Source: Palsa-504 sp963756575 (GTDB lineage Bacteria > Actinomycetota > Actinomycetes > Streptosporangiales > Streptosporangiaceae). Taken from it: a stretch of 64,000 nt of DNA. The first letter of the stretch is position 1. Each line of letters begins with the position of its first letter. Positions 1 to 8,842 of this stretch are shown in pieces. The notes below the pieces were generated by a model. The model searched no databases, was not told the DNA's origin, and was given only the letters and a program-made list of their open reading frames with translations. The DNA lies in the NCBI GenBank assembly GCA_963756575.1, contig CAVWOM010000008.1:620001-684000 (forward strand), in the 5' to 3' direction. A program made the translations under genes and the position numbers.

Positions 1-1
1 G

Positions 2-328
2 CAGGCGCTGCGGATGGGCGTGCTGGAGGTGGGCGACCAGCTGCCCCCCGTGCGCGAGGTCGTCGGGGCGACCGCCGTCAACCCCAACACGGTGCTCAAG
101 GCCTACCGCGACCTGGAACGCGAGGGCCTGGTGCAGGCGCGGGCCGGGCACGGCACGTTCGTGCTGAACCGCCCGCCGGGGCCGCCCCCGCGCACGCACT
201 CCCGGCTCGGCCGCAGCCTGGCCCGGTGGGTGCAGGAAGCCCGCGAAGCCGGGCTCGACGATGAGTCGATCGAATCGCTGCTGCGCGTCACGCTGCAGGC
301 AGCGGCCAAGGAGGAGGAGATCGCATGA
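2..328 (+). CDS. GntR-family transcriptional regulator, 5' end outside the window
   Basis: C-terminal part of a short GntR/YtrA-type repressor. The frame is open from base 2, so the start codon lies to the left. The visible part covers the end of the winged helix (GDQLPPVREV, then AVNPNTVLKAYRDLEREGLV) and a short helical tail; there is no large effector domain, as is usual for YtrA-type regulators. Its TGA overlaps the ATG of the ABC ATPase by 4 bp, so it is the first gene of an operon with the exporter and very probably represses it. YtrA-type regulators typically govern ABC exporters induced by cell-envelope antibiotics; the inducer here is unknown. Confidence 0.88.
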   Translation, partial: QALRMGVLEVGDQLPPVREVVGATAVNPNTVLKAYRDLEREGLVQARAGHGTFVLNRPPGPPPRTHSRLGRSLARWVQEAREAGLDDESIESLLRVTLQAAAKEEEIA

Positions 329-1221
329 CCACGGTCATCCGGACCCGGGGACTGGCCAAGCGGTTCCGCCGGGTCACCGCCCTGAGCGATTGCGACGTCA
401 CCGTGCCCGAAGGCTGCATATGCGCGCTGATCGGGCCGAACGGAGCGGGCAAGACCACGCTGCTGCGGCTGCTGTCCGGGCTGGCCCGGCCGACCGCGGG
501 CGAGCTGGAGGTGCTGGGCGGCACGCCCCGCCAGGACCCGGCCTTCCTGGCCGAGGTCGGCTTCCTGGCCCAGGACATCCCGCTGTACCGGCGGCTCACC
601 GCCGAGGACCACATCAGCCTGGGCGCGCACCTGAACCGCCGCTGGGACCCGGCGCTGGTGCGCGACCGGCTGACGTCGCTGAACATCCCGCTGGATCGCG
701 CGGCGGGCTCGCTGTCCGGAGGCCAGCGGGCACAGCTCGCGCTGACGCTCACGCTGGCCAAGAGGCCGAGGCTAGTGCTGCTGGACGAACCCGTCGCCGC
801 GCTGGACCCGCTGGCCCGGCGGCATTTCCTGGCCACCATGGCCGACGCCGTGGCCGCCGACGGGCTGACCGTCGTGCTGTCGTCGCACCTGGTCGCGGAC
901 ATGGAGCGGGTCGTCGACCACCTCATCTTGCTGTCAGCCTCGCGGGTACAGCTATGCGGCGACATCGACGAGCTGCTGGCCGAGCACCGCGTCCTGGTCG
1001 GACCACGCAAGGACACGGCCGCGATCGCCCGGACCCACACCATCGTGCAGGCCGTGCACACCGCCCGGCAGACCACGCTGATCGTCCGCGGCCACGCCCC
1101 GGTCATCGACCCGGCGTGGGAAAGCTCCGACGTCGGACTCGAAGAACTGGTGCTGGCCTACATGGGCCAGGACGCCGCCCCCGCGATATCCCGCCTCGCC
1201 TCGGTTGGAGAAGGACAATGA
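325..1221 (+). CDS. ABC transporter ATP-binding protein (exporter type)
   Basis: 298-residue nucleotide-binding subunit. Walker A GPNGAGKTT is at residues 37-45, the signature LSGGQ at 130-134, Walker B LVLLDEP around 150-156 and the switch histidine at 188. A C-terminal tail of about 80 residues follows the ATPase core, as in ABC-2-type drug and lantibiotic exporters. It overlaps both the GntR gene and the permease gene by ATGA, so the three are translationally coupled. It would drive export by the membrane subunit that follows. Substrate unknown; the GntR partner suggests an antimicrobial or membrane-active compound. Confidence 0.9.
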   Translation: MTTVIRTRGLAKRFRRVTALSDCDVTVPEGCICALIGPNGAGKTTLLRLLSGLARPTAGELEVLGGTPRQDPAFLAEVGFLAQDIPLYRRLTAEDHISLGAHLNRRWDPALVRDRLTSLNIPLDRAAGSLSGGQRAQLALTLTLAKRPRLVLLDEPVAALDPLARRHFLATMADAVAADGLTVVLSSHLVADMERVVDHLILLSASRVQLCGDIDELLAEHRVLVGPRKDTAAIARTHTIVQAVHTARQTTLIVRGHAPVIDPAWESSDVGLEELVLAYMGQDAAPAISRLASVGEGQ

Positions 1222-2204
1222 CCTGGTTCACCTGGCGGCAGTACCGCACCCAGTTCGCCGTGGGCACCGCCATCCTGGCCGCGCTCTGCCTGCTGCTGCT
1301 CCTCACCGGCCTGCAGCTCTTCTCGCAGTACCACGCGATCATCACGCAGTGCGCAGCCGGCGGCCACGGCTCGACCTGCTCATCCGGGGGCGGCCTGTTC
1401 GTCGGCGGCCCCGCGGCCGGCTTCGTGAGCCTCATCGTGCTGGCCACGCCGGTCCTGGCCGGGCTGTTCCTGGGCGCGCCCATGGTGGCCGGCGAGTTCG
1501 AGGCTGGCACGACCCAGTTCGCCTGGACCCAAGGCATCACCCGCGCCCGCTGGCTCGCGGTCAAGACCGGCTGGCTGCTGCTCGCCGCGGCGGCCTGGGG
1601 CGGCGTCCTCGCCGCCCTGACCACCTGGTGGGCCAGCCCGACCAACGCCGAGCACGGCAACGAGTTCTACCCCGGCCGGTTCGATGTCCTGTACCTCGTG
1701 CCGGTCGCCTACGCGGTGTTCGCCATGGCGCTCGGCATCTGCGCGGGCGCCCTGATCCGCCGCACCGTGCCCGCGATGGCGGTCACCCTCGGCGGGTTCA
1801 TCGCGGCCCGCGTCGCGGTGCTGCTCTGGCTGCGCCCGCACTACCTGAGCGCGGTCACGGTCACCCGCGGCCTGGTCAACGCGTTCTCGCCGTCCGGCTC
1901 CTACTGGCTGATCCACCAGGGCGTGCTCAACCCGGCGGGTCAGCTGATCTCGGGGGTGAACGGGGAAGCCCAGTTCAACGGGGTGCCGGTCGATGCCCTG
2001 CCCCGGGCCTGCACGGGGCTGTCCGACTCCCCGGGCATCACCCCGGCCTGCCGGGCGGCGCTCAGCGGGTTCCGCTCCTTCGTCACCTACCAGCCCGCCG
2101 GCCGGTTCTGGACGTTCCAGGGCATCGAGACCGGCCTCTTCGTCATCTTCGCGGCCATCACGCTGACCGTCACCGCCGTCGCGCTGATCCGCCGGGACGC
2201 CTGA
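1218..2204 (+). CDS. ABC transporter permease (ABC-2 type)
   Basis: 328-residue membrane subunit of the exporter. A first hydrophobic segment lies at about residues 15-35, followed by a short extracytoplasmic loop with two cysteines. About five further membrane segments follow, including the GAPMVAGEFEAGTTQF stretch typical of ABC-2 permeases and a final helix before the C-terminal arginines. The start at 1218 is chosen because its ATG overlaps the ATPase stop codon; the frame is open far upstream, but that part lies over the ATPase gene. It forms the transport channel with the ATPase encoded just before it. Confidence 0.85.
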   Translation: MTWFTWRQYRTQFAVGTAILAALCLLLLLTGLQLFSQYHAIITQCAAGGHGSTCSSGGGLFVGGPAAGFVSLIVLATPVLAGLFLGAPMVAGEFEAGTTQFAWTQGITRARWLAVKTGWLLLAAAAWGGVLAALTTWWASPTNAEHGNEFYPGRFDVLYLVPVAYAVFAMALGICAGALIRRTVPAMAVTLGGFIAARVAVLLWLRPHYLSAVTVTRGLVNAFSPSGSYWLIHQGVLNPAGQLISGVNGEAQFNGVPVDALPRACTGLSDSPGITPACRAALSGFRSFVTYQPAGRFWTFQGIETGLFVIFAAITLTVTAVALIRRDA

Positions 2205-2260
2205 TTTCCGCGAGCCGGGCGCGCACGGCCGCGTTCTCGCCACCGGGGAAGAGCGCGGCG

Positions 2261-2710
2261 CTATGCCAGCCTTGACAGCAGGCTGATGAACTCCCGCCGC
2301 TGGGCCGCGGTGAGGGGCGCGAGCACGGCCTCCTGGATCCCTTCGATGACGCGGTCGAGCCTGAGCATTTCGTCCGCCCCCTGGGGGGTGAGCGTGACGA
2401 TGTTGCGCCGTTTGTGGCCGGGGTCGACTTTCCGCTCGACATAGCCGCGCGACTCGAGCTCGTTCAGGGCGGCGGTGACGTCGCTCCGGTCGATTCCCGT
2501 GTCCCGGCTGAGGTCGGCCTGGCTCTCCGGCCCCCACTGCTCGAGCGCGGCCAGCAGCCGGAAGTGGTAGCCGCGCAGCCCGTCGCCGTGGGCCTCGAAG
2601 CCGGCCGCCAGCAGCGCCGAGGAGCGGGCGAAGGCGCGGCTGAGGATCCAGGTCGGACGTTCGGAGACCCGGTCGGGAGTCCGGCCGGCGGCGTCGTGGC
2701 GCACAGGCAT
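2261..2710 (-). CDS. MarR-family transcriptional regulator
   Basis: 149-residue winged-helix regulator. The DNA-binding region spans about residues 60-115 (QADLSRDTGIDRSDVTAALN, then the wing VDPGHKRRNIVTLT), flanked by the dimerisation helices of MarR proteins. It is divergent from the MFS transporter gene, and the 84-bp gap contains three copies of TTGG-N5-CCAA. The expected role is to repress itself and the transporter and to be released by a small ligand, often an aromatic or antibiotic-like molecule. Confidence 0.88.
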   Translation of the reverse strand: MPVRHDAAGRTPDRVSERPTWILSRAFARSSALLAAGFEAHGDGLRGYHFRLLAALEQWGPESQADLSRDTGIDRSDVTAALNELESRGYVERKVDPGHKRRNIVTLTPQGADEMLRLDRVIEGIQEAVLAPLTAAQRREFISLLSRLA

Positions 2711-2729
2711 GCCTTCAGGTTATCAGTTG

Positions 2730-2781
2730 TTGGCCCGGCCAACATTTGTTATGTTGGTCAAGCCAACATTGGCTAGGCCAA
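2730..2781. promoter_or_regulatory. Triple MarR operator, TTGG-N5-CCAA x3
   Basis: Three 13-bp inverted repeats of identical form lie at 2730-2742, 2754-2766 and 2769-2781. The first has one extra matching base on each side. The third ends 5 bp before the GGAGG ribosome site of the MFS gene, and the first begins 20 bp from the MarR start. Occupation by MarR dimers would block both divergent promoters. Direct sequence observation; the assignment to MarR is inferred from position. Confidence 0.75.
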
Positions 2782-2794
2782 CACTGGAGGTTGC

Positions 2795-4288
2795 ATGCCG
2801 GCCCAACCCGTAACCCTCGGCAGCTGGCGCGGCAGGCGGATCCTGCTGCTCCTCTGCTCGGTCGCGCTGCTCGATTTCATCGACGCGTCCATCACCAACG
2901 TGGCGCTGCCGCATATCCTGCGCGCGCTGCACTTCTCACTGCAGAGCCTGCAGTGGGTGCCGTCCGCGTACCTGCTGACGTACGGCGGGTTCATGCTGCT
3001 CGGCGGCCGGCTCGCCGACCTGCTCGGCCGCCGCGGCGTCCTGCTCGCCGGCGCCGTGCTGGTGGGACTCGCCTCACTGGCCGGCGGGTTCGCCGGCGAC
3101 GCCGGCGTGTTCATCGCGGCCCGGCTCGTCCAGGGCCTCGGCGCCGCGCTGATGCTCCCGGCGGCCCTCTCGACGCTCACCACCACGTTCACGGCCACCC
3201 GGGACCGCCAGTCGGCGCTCGGGGTCTGGGCCGCTACCGCGGGCCTGGCCTCAGCCGCCGGAATCCTGCTCGGCGGCGTCCTGACCGAGGGCCCCGGATG
3301 GCGATGGGTCATGTTCGTCAACCCGATCGCCTGCGTGCTCGTGATCCCGGCCGTCGTCGCGATCCTGCCCCGGGACCGCCCGGCGGATCGCACCACCCGG
3401 TTCGACGTACTCGGGAGCCTCGTCGTCACCGGCGGGATGCTGCTGCTGGTCTTCGCCCTCATCAAGGCACCCAGCCAAGGCTGGGGGGCCACCGCCACCT
3501 GGCTCGAGCTGGCGGGCGCGGTGCTGCTGCTGGCCTGCTTCGCGGTCATCGAGCGGACCGTGCGCGACCCTATCCTGCCGCTGGGCATCTTCCGGGTGCC
3601 CGGACTGGCCGCCGCCAACCTCACGGGGCTGATCGGCTTCGCGGGCATGCTCTCGATGTTCTACTTCCTCACCCTCTACATGCAGAACGTCCTCGGCTAT
3701 TCACCGGTCGCCGCCGGAGCGGCCTACCTTCCGCTCACCTTCGCGATCGGAATCTCGGCCGGGGTGGCATCCAAGCTGCTCACCAACGTCGGCAGTCGTG
3801 CGGTGATCTGCGCGGGCGCGCTGATCGCGGCCGGCGGCCTGCTCCTGCTGAGCCGGGTCCCGGTCCACGGTGGTTACGTCGCCCACATCCTGCCCGGGCT
3901 GCTGCTCGTCGCCGTCGGCACGGGACCGGTGTTCGTGGGCGTGACGACGGCCGGCAACGCGGGCGTCGGGGCGAGCCGCGCGGGGCTGGCCGCCGCCATC
4001 CTCAACTCCTCCCAGCAGCTCGGCGGTGCCCTCGGGCTGGCCATTTTCTCGGCCGTCGGCGCGGCCCGGATCAACCATCTCCTCGCCACGGGCACTCCCG
4101 TCCGGGCCGCCACCACCTCCGGCCTGCGCGACGCCCTGGCGACCGGAGCCGCGTTTGCCGCCGCGGCGGCGGTCCTGGCCCTGGCGACGAAGAACACCCG
4201 CGAAGACCCGGCCCGCCCCGAGGCCGGTCCCGAAGATGAGCGGCCAGAGCAAGCGGCCGGTCTCGAAACCAAAATGGAGATCCGATGA
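2795..4288 (+). CDS. MFS transporter, DHA2 (14-TM drug:H+ antiporter) family
   Basis: 497-residue multi-membrane protein. The N-terminus contains the family signature FIDASITNVALPHI at about residues 28-41, and the loop motif GGRLADLLGRRG is near residue 70. Length and the number of hydrophobic segments fit the 14-helix EmrB/QacA-like group that exports drugs and natural products with proton exchange. GGAGG lies 4 bases before the ATG. The last codons overlap the next gene by ATGA. Control is probably by the divergent MarR protein through the three operators between them. Confidence 0.9.
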   Translation: MPAQPVTLGSWRGRRILLLLCSVALLDFIDASITNVALPHILRALHFSLQSLQWVPSAYLLTYGGFMLLGGRLADLLGRRGVLLAGAVLVGLASLAGGFAGDAGVFIAARLVQGLGAALMLPAALSTLTTTFTATRDRQSALGVWAATAGLASAAGILLGGVLTEGPGWRWVMFVNPIACVLVIPAVVAILPRDRPADRTTRFDVLGSLVVTGGMLLLVFALIKAPSQGWGATATWLELAGAVLLLACFAVIERTVRDPILPLGIFRVPGLAAANLTGLIGFAGMLSMFYFLTLYMQNVLGYSPVAAGAAYLPLTFAIGISAGVASKLLTNVGSRAVICAGALIAAGGLLLLSRVPVHGGYVAHILPGLLLVAVGTGPVFVGVTTAGNAGVGASRAGLAAAILNSSQQLGGALGLAIFSAVGAARINHLLATGTPVRAATTSGLRDALATGAAFAAAAAVLALATKNTREDPARPEAGPEDERPEQAAGLETKMEIR

Positions 4289-4986
4289 CGAACGAAGTAT
4301 CCCCCCGCCCCCCTGCCCCATCACGCGTGCTCGTCGTCGGGCGCAGCCCCAGCGTGCTCGTGGCGGCCGTCGAGCTGCTGCGCGGCCGGGGCCATCTCGC
4401 CGACGCGACCAACCAGTTCGACCGGGTCCTGGACGACTACGACGTCGGCGATCTCGACGTCCTGGTCTTCGGCGGCATGGTCCCGCCCGATACCAAGCGG
4501 TTCCTCCGCGAGGAGATCACCAGGCGCAACCCCAAGATCACCTTCGTCCAGGGCCTCGTCGGCATCCCCGGAGTGATCGCCGCCCAGGTGGACGCCGTTG
4601 TCCATGACGTCCCGGCGGGTGCCGTCTCGTCGGGCGCCGCCGAGATCGGGTACGACCCCGAAGTCCGGACCATCCGGGTGACGCTGCCGGACGCGGCGCG
4701 CGTGACCGTCGAGGCCCTGTGGATGACGTCATGGACGCCGCCCGAGCCCGCCAGCACCTCCATGCCGGTGTTCGACGGCGAGCTTGCCGCCGGATCCCAC
4801 GACATCGCCCTCCCGGACCAGGTCCCGTCCGAAGGCTCCTTCGCGGCGGTCACCGCCGGCCCCGCGGTCCGGGTCCTCACGGTCGGCCCGGTGCCGGAAG
4901 CCGTCCGGCGGATGGTGCCGAGATCAGCCGCTGACCAGCGATTTCCCGATGTCGCGACCGTCACCACCCACCGCTACGACGGCTAG
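4285..4986 (+). CDS. Conserved hypothetical protein with Rossmann-like N-terminal half
   Basis: 233 residues, family not recognised. The first 110 residues alternate beta and alpha elements (SRVLVVGRSPSVLVAAVELL, then DLDVLVFGGMVPPDTKRFL), like a receiver or nucleotide-binding fold, but without the phospho-acceptor aspartate pocket of a response regulator. The second half is beta-rich, with an all-beta segment beginning IRVTLPDAARVTVEALW. No signal peptide or membrane segment. It overlaps the MFS gene by 4 bp, so it is made with the transporter under MarR control; it might modify or bind the exported substrate. Function unknown. Confidence 0.7.
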   Translation: MTNEVSPRPPAPSRVLVVGRSPSVLVAAVELLRGRGHLADATNQFDRVLDDYDVGDLDVLVFGGMVPPDTKRFLREEITRRNPKITFVQGLVGIPGVIAAQVDAVVHDVPAGAVSSGAAEIGYDPEVRTIRVTLPDAARVTVEALWMTSWTPPEPASTSMPVFDGELAAGSHDIALPDQVPSEGSFAAVTAGPAVRVLTVGPVPEAVRRMVPRSAADQRFPDVATVTTHRYDG

Positions 4987-5024
4987 ATCAGACGCAGGTT
5001 CGTGAAGCCGTGACGGCCCGGCCC

Positions 5025-6002
5025 TCAGTCGGTCAGCGCCGGGTTGCGAGGGTAGGGGAGGTGGGCGATCTCGTGGGCACCGAAATGCCGCCCCGAGATG
5101 AGGTCACCGAGGGTGAAGACCACCCGGCGGCCCGTGCCCGCGTCGTCGCCGGGCTCGCCGGCGTGATCCCACTCGATCCTCGCGGTTCCTGACAGCTGCA
5201 GGGCCTGGCCGTCGCGGAAGTCGAAGAAGAGAAGGGCGGCCTCGGGATCGACGGCGAGGTTGCCGAGGCTGTTGAACAGGTTGTTGCCGTGATAGTCCGG
5301 CCACCACAGGCGGCTGGAGCCGTCGAGGCGAACGAATCCGGCGGCCCCGCCGCGGTGGGAGGCGTCCGCACCCCGCTCCGGGTTCACCGTCCCGAGGAAG
5401 AACGTGTCAGCGCTCCGGATCAGCCGTGCGTCGTCCTCGGCCAGGGCCTTGGCGTGACGCACCGCAGCCAGGTCCTGGCCGTCTCGGGACGGTTCGAGGA
5501 GGCGCTGCTGGATGTACTGGGGGCAGTTGCCGTAGGCCTGCTCGGCTTCGATCGTCAGCCGGTGGTCGGCGGCGGCGGTGAGGGTGCCGTTAATGCGCAA
5601 GCGGCGGCGGGTCGCAAACTCCACGGCGACCAGGCCGAGTTTTTGCCCGGCGGCGATCCCGTGCAGCGGGTCGCCGGGAGGGAACGCCGCGTGCACGGCC
5701 AGCTCCATCTCGGAGCGCACTTCCAGGAACCCGGGCGGCCCGACCAGCGGGGACGTCCACAGCAGGCCGGACCGGCCGCGCCCGGTGATCACCAGGAAGG
5801 TGCGCTCGGCCAGGAACCCGGCGATCCCGCCGGATAGGCCGGCGGGCCCCAGCATCCGGACCAGGCGCTCGGCATCGCGCCGGACGCCTGCCCTTCGCTG
5901 GACGGCCAGTTCGCCGGCGTGGAAGCCCGCGTCGGCGCGGCGGCGTCCGCGGTGACAGCCGTGGACGACGCTGTCGCGACGCTCAACGAGGCGGCCGGCC
6001 AC
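5025..6002 (-). CDS. Pyridoxamine 5'-phosphate oxidase-family (split-barrel flavin) protein, N-terminus disturbed
   Basis: From about residue 23 onwards this matches the group of PPOX-like proteins that begin with an 'HxGELAVQ.RAG' segment and carry two split-barrel repeats. In the second repeat the run RSADTFFLGTVNP and later LLFFDFRDGQALQLSG are characteristic. They probably bind FMN or F420; the substrate is unknown. No ATG fits the expected N-terminus near base 5932. The nearest in-frame start is the GTG at 6002, which adds about 20 unrelated residues lying antisense to a CGNR gene. The natural start appears to have been lost at a junction near 5920-5935. Confidence 0.7.
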   Translation of the reverse strand: MAGRLVERRDSVVHGCHRGRRRADAGFHAGELAVQRRAGVRRDAERLVRMLGPAGLSGGIAGFLAERTFLVITGRGRSGLLWTSPLVGPPGFLEVRSEMELAVHAAFPPGDPLHGIAAGQKLGLVAVEFATRRRLRINGTLTAAADHRLTIEAEQAYGNCPQYIQQRLLEPSRDGQDLAAVRHAKALAEDDARLIRSADTFFLGTVNPERGADASHRGGAAGFVRLDGSSRLWWPDYHGNNLFNSLGNLAVDPEAALLFFDFRDGQALQLSGTARIEWDHAGEPGDDAGTGRRVVFTLGDLISGRHFGAHEIAHLPYPRNPALTD

Positions 6003-6287
6003 CTGGCCGGCCCGCGGCTCGCCCGTCGAGGCGGCCAGCTGCGGCTGGAGCAGGACGGCTCCGTCTCGCGCGTGAAAGCAGGGCTCGCGGAGGTGGCCGG
6101 GCAGTCCATCCGCCTCCTCGGCGGCGACGAAGCGCGCGAGCTCCGCGCCTGCTGCGCGCCGGGCTGCGTCCTGTACTTCGTCAGGTCCCACCCGCGGCGT
6201 GAGTGGTGCTCGGTCGCGTGCGGCAACCGGGCCCGGGCGGCCCGTCACTATCAGCGGGTTCGCGCCCGAAGAGGCGACCAGAGCTGA
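5919..6287 (+). pseudogene. CGNR zinc-finger protein, N-terminal ABATE part missing
   Basis: The last ~60 residues contain the zinc-finger signature of this family: CCAPGC, then WCSVACGNRARAARHYQR, i.e. C-x3-C...C-x3-CGNR followed by basic residues. Full members have about 190 residues with an N-terminal stress-sensing ABATE domain. Here only 122 residues remain and the first ~70 are absent; the frame is closed by TAG at 5835. The 5' end runs head-to-head into the equally 5'-deficient PPOX gene on the other strand. It may still be translated from GTG 5919 but is likely a relic of a transcriptional regulator. Confidence 0.65.
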
Positions 6288-6341
6288 GCCAGGTACTACG
6301 CCTGGGCCGGGCACCTGCTCGCGGCCGGGCTGACCGGCCCG

Positions 6342-6932
6342 TTACGAACGCCCGTCCCGGCCGCGGCGTCTCAGCAGATCGCGGCTGGCCGCGTCCCGGA
6401 GCCATTCCTCCGCCTGGTCGAACGTCCACTCGCGTTCACCGACCAGGCTGCACCAGGCGTTCTGGCCGAAGTAGAACCACAGCGTGTCTATCGCCTGGGC
6501 CAGGCTGATTCCTGCTTTCAGCGCACCGAGGTCCGCCAGGCGCTGAGCGATCCCGGTCAGCGCCTCCAGGCACTTGGCGGCGACGTTGCCGATCGCCTGC
6601 TGAGCGAGCGCGTCCTCGGGGGGCCGCCGCATGAGCCCGTAGACGATGTCCCAGTACCGCTCCTGCCCGTGGCGCGCGCCCGCCGCGCACAAGGTCATCA
6701 CGCGCGCCGGATCATCGGTGCGCAGCGCGGCGGTCATGGCCTCCGCCGCCACCGGGTCACTGATGGCCGGCTTCAGCAGTTCGGCGAACATCGCCGCCTT
6801 CCCGCCGGTGCTGGCGTAGACGGTCTGCGGCGCCACCCGCGCGGCCTGGGCGATCTCGGGCACGGTGGTGCCGGCCTTCCTGCCGCGCAACCTCCCCCAC
6901 GCGTACCTGTTCACCTCGGAGACGGCAGACAT
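6342..6932 (-). pseudogene. TetR-family regulator lacking its first helix
   Basis: The recognisable part begins AGTTVPEIAQAARVAPQTVY, the second half of a TetR helix-turn-helix, and continues through an all-helical ligand domain to RDLLRRRGRDGRS. The first ~30 residues of a normal TetR (helix 1 and the start of helix 2) are missing. Instead the frame continues into sequence antisense to a cupin fragment; ATG 6932 or GTG 6914 are the only starts. Without helix 1 DNA binding is doubtful. It forms the left half of the second head-to-head truncated pair. Confidence 0.65.
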
Positions 6933-7128
6933 GCTCGGCCTGTGCCTCCCGGCCGGCGGGGAAGAATTCTTCCGCGCGGCCGGCTGGGACCTCTCTCGGC
7001 CCAAGCCCGAAGGGTGGGCGATCACCCCGGAAAGCATGGCCACGGCGGCCGCGGCCACCGGCCAGACCATCCTCGGCCCGCCCCTGTCCGCCGACGACAT
7101 GATCCCCGCGGCCTACCTGACCGATTAG
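6865..7128 (+). pseudogene. C-terminal half of a cupin-domain protein
   Basis: 87 residues beginning FLPRNLPHAYLFTS, which matches the last metal-site strand of cupins of the quercetinase-like type (PxGxPHxxxF). A segment follows with LCLPAGGEEFFRAAGWD, typical of the C-terminal tail of such single-cupin proteins. The N-terminal strands carrying the HxH metal ligands are missing. The start used is GTG 6865, inside the junction with the TetR fragment. It could be co-transcribed with the thiamine-diphosphate enzyme 40 bp downstream but is probably non-functional. Confidence 0.6.
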
Positions 7129-7168
7129 CGGCTCGGCTAACCAACGACGTGCACTTAGCCTTGCGGTC

Positions 7169-8830
7169 ATGGCGGAGACCTCACGCAGCACAGCTGACCT
7201 GATCGTGGAGTGCCTGGAGAACGAGGGTGTCACCCACGTGTTCGGGATCCCGGGCGAGGAGAACATCCACTTGGTGGAGGCCATCTCCCGCTCTTCTATC
7301 CGGTACGTGCTGACGCGGCACGAGCAGGGCGCGTCGTTCATGGCCGAGACCTACGGCCGGCTGACGGGCCGGGCCGGGGTGTGCTCGGCGACGCTGGGCC
7401 CGGGGGCGATCAACCTGCTGCTGGGGACCGCGGACGCGACGACCAACTCCACGCCGCTGATCGCGCTGTCGGCCCAGGTCGGCATGAACCGCAGCTTCAA
7501 GGAATCCCATCAGGGCGTGGACCTGGTGGCGATGTTCGCGCCCGCGGTCAAGTGGTCGGCGCTGGTCGCCACGCCGGGCGCGGTACCGGAGATGATCCGC
7601 AAGGCGTTCAAGCTGGCCCAGACCGAACGACCGGGCGCCGTCTACCTCGCCGTCCCCGAGGACGTGGAGCAGGCTCCGGCGCCCGGCCAGGGAGCGCCGC
7701 TGCCGGTCAACGTGCCGCGCGCGGACGAGCCGTCTCCCGAGCAGGTGGAGCGGGCCGCGGTGCTGCTGCGCGCGGCGCGCCTGCCCATCGTGCTGGCCGG
7801 GCACGGGGCCGCGCGGGCCGGGGCGGCCCCGGCGCTGCGCCGCTTCGCCGAGACCATCGGCATCCCGGTCGCGACCACGTTTCACGGCAAGGGCGTGTTC
7901 CCCGACGATCACCCGCTGGCCCTGGGGGCGGTGGGGTTCATGCGCCACGACTACGTCAACTTCGGCTTCGACCAGGCCGACCTGATCATCGCCGTCGGGT
8001 ATGAGCTCCAGGAGTTCGACCCGGTGCGGATCAACCCGCGGGGCGATGCCAAGATCATCCACTTGCACCGGTTCCCCGCCGAGGTCGATGCGCACTACGA
8101 CGTCGCCGTCGGGCTGCACTCCGACATCAGCCGCAGCCTCGACGCGCTCACCGGTGCCGTCGGGCCGCGCCCCGCCGGCACTCCCGCCCCGGACCGCATC
8201 CGCGCGCTGCTGGCGGACGAACTAGCCCGGGGCCAGCGCGACGACCGGTTCCCGCTCGCGCCGGCCCGGATCGTGGCCGACACGCGCGCGGCCCTGGGCC
8301 GCGAGGACATCGTCCTGGTCGACACCGGGGCGCTGAAAATGTGGATGGCGCGGCTGTACCCGACCTATGAGCCGAACACCTGCCTGATCTCCAACGGCCT
8401 GTCCACCATGGCGTGGACGGTGCCCGGCGCCATCGGCGCGAAGATCGCCCGGCCGGATCGCCGGATCCTCGTCGCGACCGGCGACGGCGCGTTCCTGATG
8501 AACTCCCAGGAAATCGAGACGGCGCTGCGGATCGGAGTGCCGTTCGTCATCTTGATCTGGGTCGATGATGCCTACGGGCTGATCAGCTGGAAAATGGACC
8601 TGGAGATCGGCCGGAACGTGGACACCGCCTTCGCCAACCCGGACTTCGTGGCCTACGCCGAGAGCTTCGGCGCGACCGGCTACCGGATCGGGTCGGCCGC
8701 CGAGCTGCTCCCGGCGCTGCGCACCGCCCTGGCCGCCGGCACCGTGTCGGTGATCGCCTGTCCCGTCGACTACTCGGCCAACCTCGAGCTCATCGAATCC
8801 CTCGGCGACCTGGACGAGCCGCTGTCCTGA
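7169..8830 (+). CDS. Acetolactate synthase-like thiamine-diphosphate enzyme, large subunit
   Basis: 553 residues with the three-domain layout of ThDP decarboxylase/ligase enzymes. The catalytic glutamate is E52 in RHEQGA. A central nucleotide-type domain follows, then the ThDP motif GDG at residues 438-440 continuing to VDDAYG. The best match in kind is the catabolic acetolactate synthase group, which condenses two pyruvates without a small subunit; no regulatory subunit gene is nearby. Other members of the superfamily (sulfoacetaldehyde acetyltransferase, glyoxylate carboligase) cannot be excluded. Complete and uninterrupted. Confidence 0.85.
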   Translation: MAETSRSTADLIVECLENEGVTHVFGIPGEENIHLVEAISRSSIRYVLTRHEQGASFMAETYGRLTGRAGVCSATLGPGAINLLLGTADATTNSTPLIALSAQVGMNRSFKESHQGVDLVAMFAPAVKWSALVATPGAVPEMIRKAFKLAQTERPGAVYLAVPEDVEQAPAPGQGAPLPVNVPRADEPSPEQVERAAVLLRAARLPIVLAGHGAARAGAAPALRRFAETIGIPVATTFHGKGVFPDDHPLALGAVGFMRHDYVNFGFDQADLIIAVGYELQEFDPVRINPRGDAKIIHLHRFPAEVDAHYDVAVGLHSDISRSLDALTGAVGPRPAGTPAPDRIRALLADELARGQRDDRFPLAPARIVADTRAALGREDIVLVDTGALKMWMARLYPTYEPNTCLISNGLSTMAWTVPGAIGAKIARPDRRILVATGDGAFLMNSQEIETALRIGVPFVILIWVDDAYGLISWKMDLEIGRNVDTAFANPDFVAYAESFGATGYRIGSAAELLPALRTALAAGTVSVIACPVDYSANLELIESLGDLDEPLS

Positions 8831-8842
8831 CGGACGCGCCCT

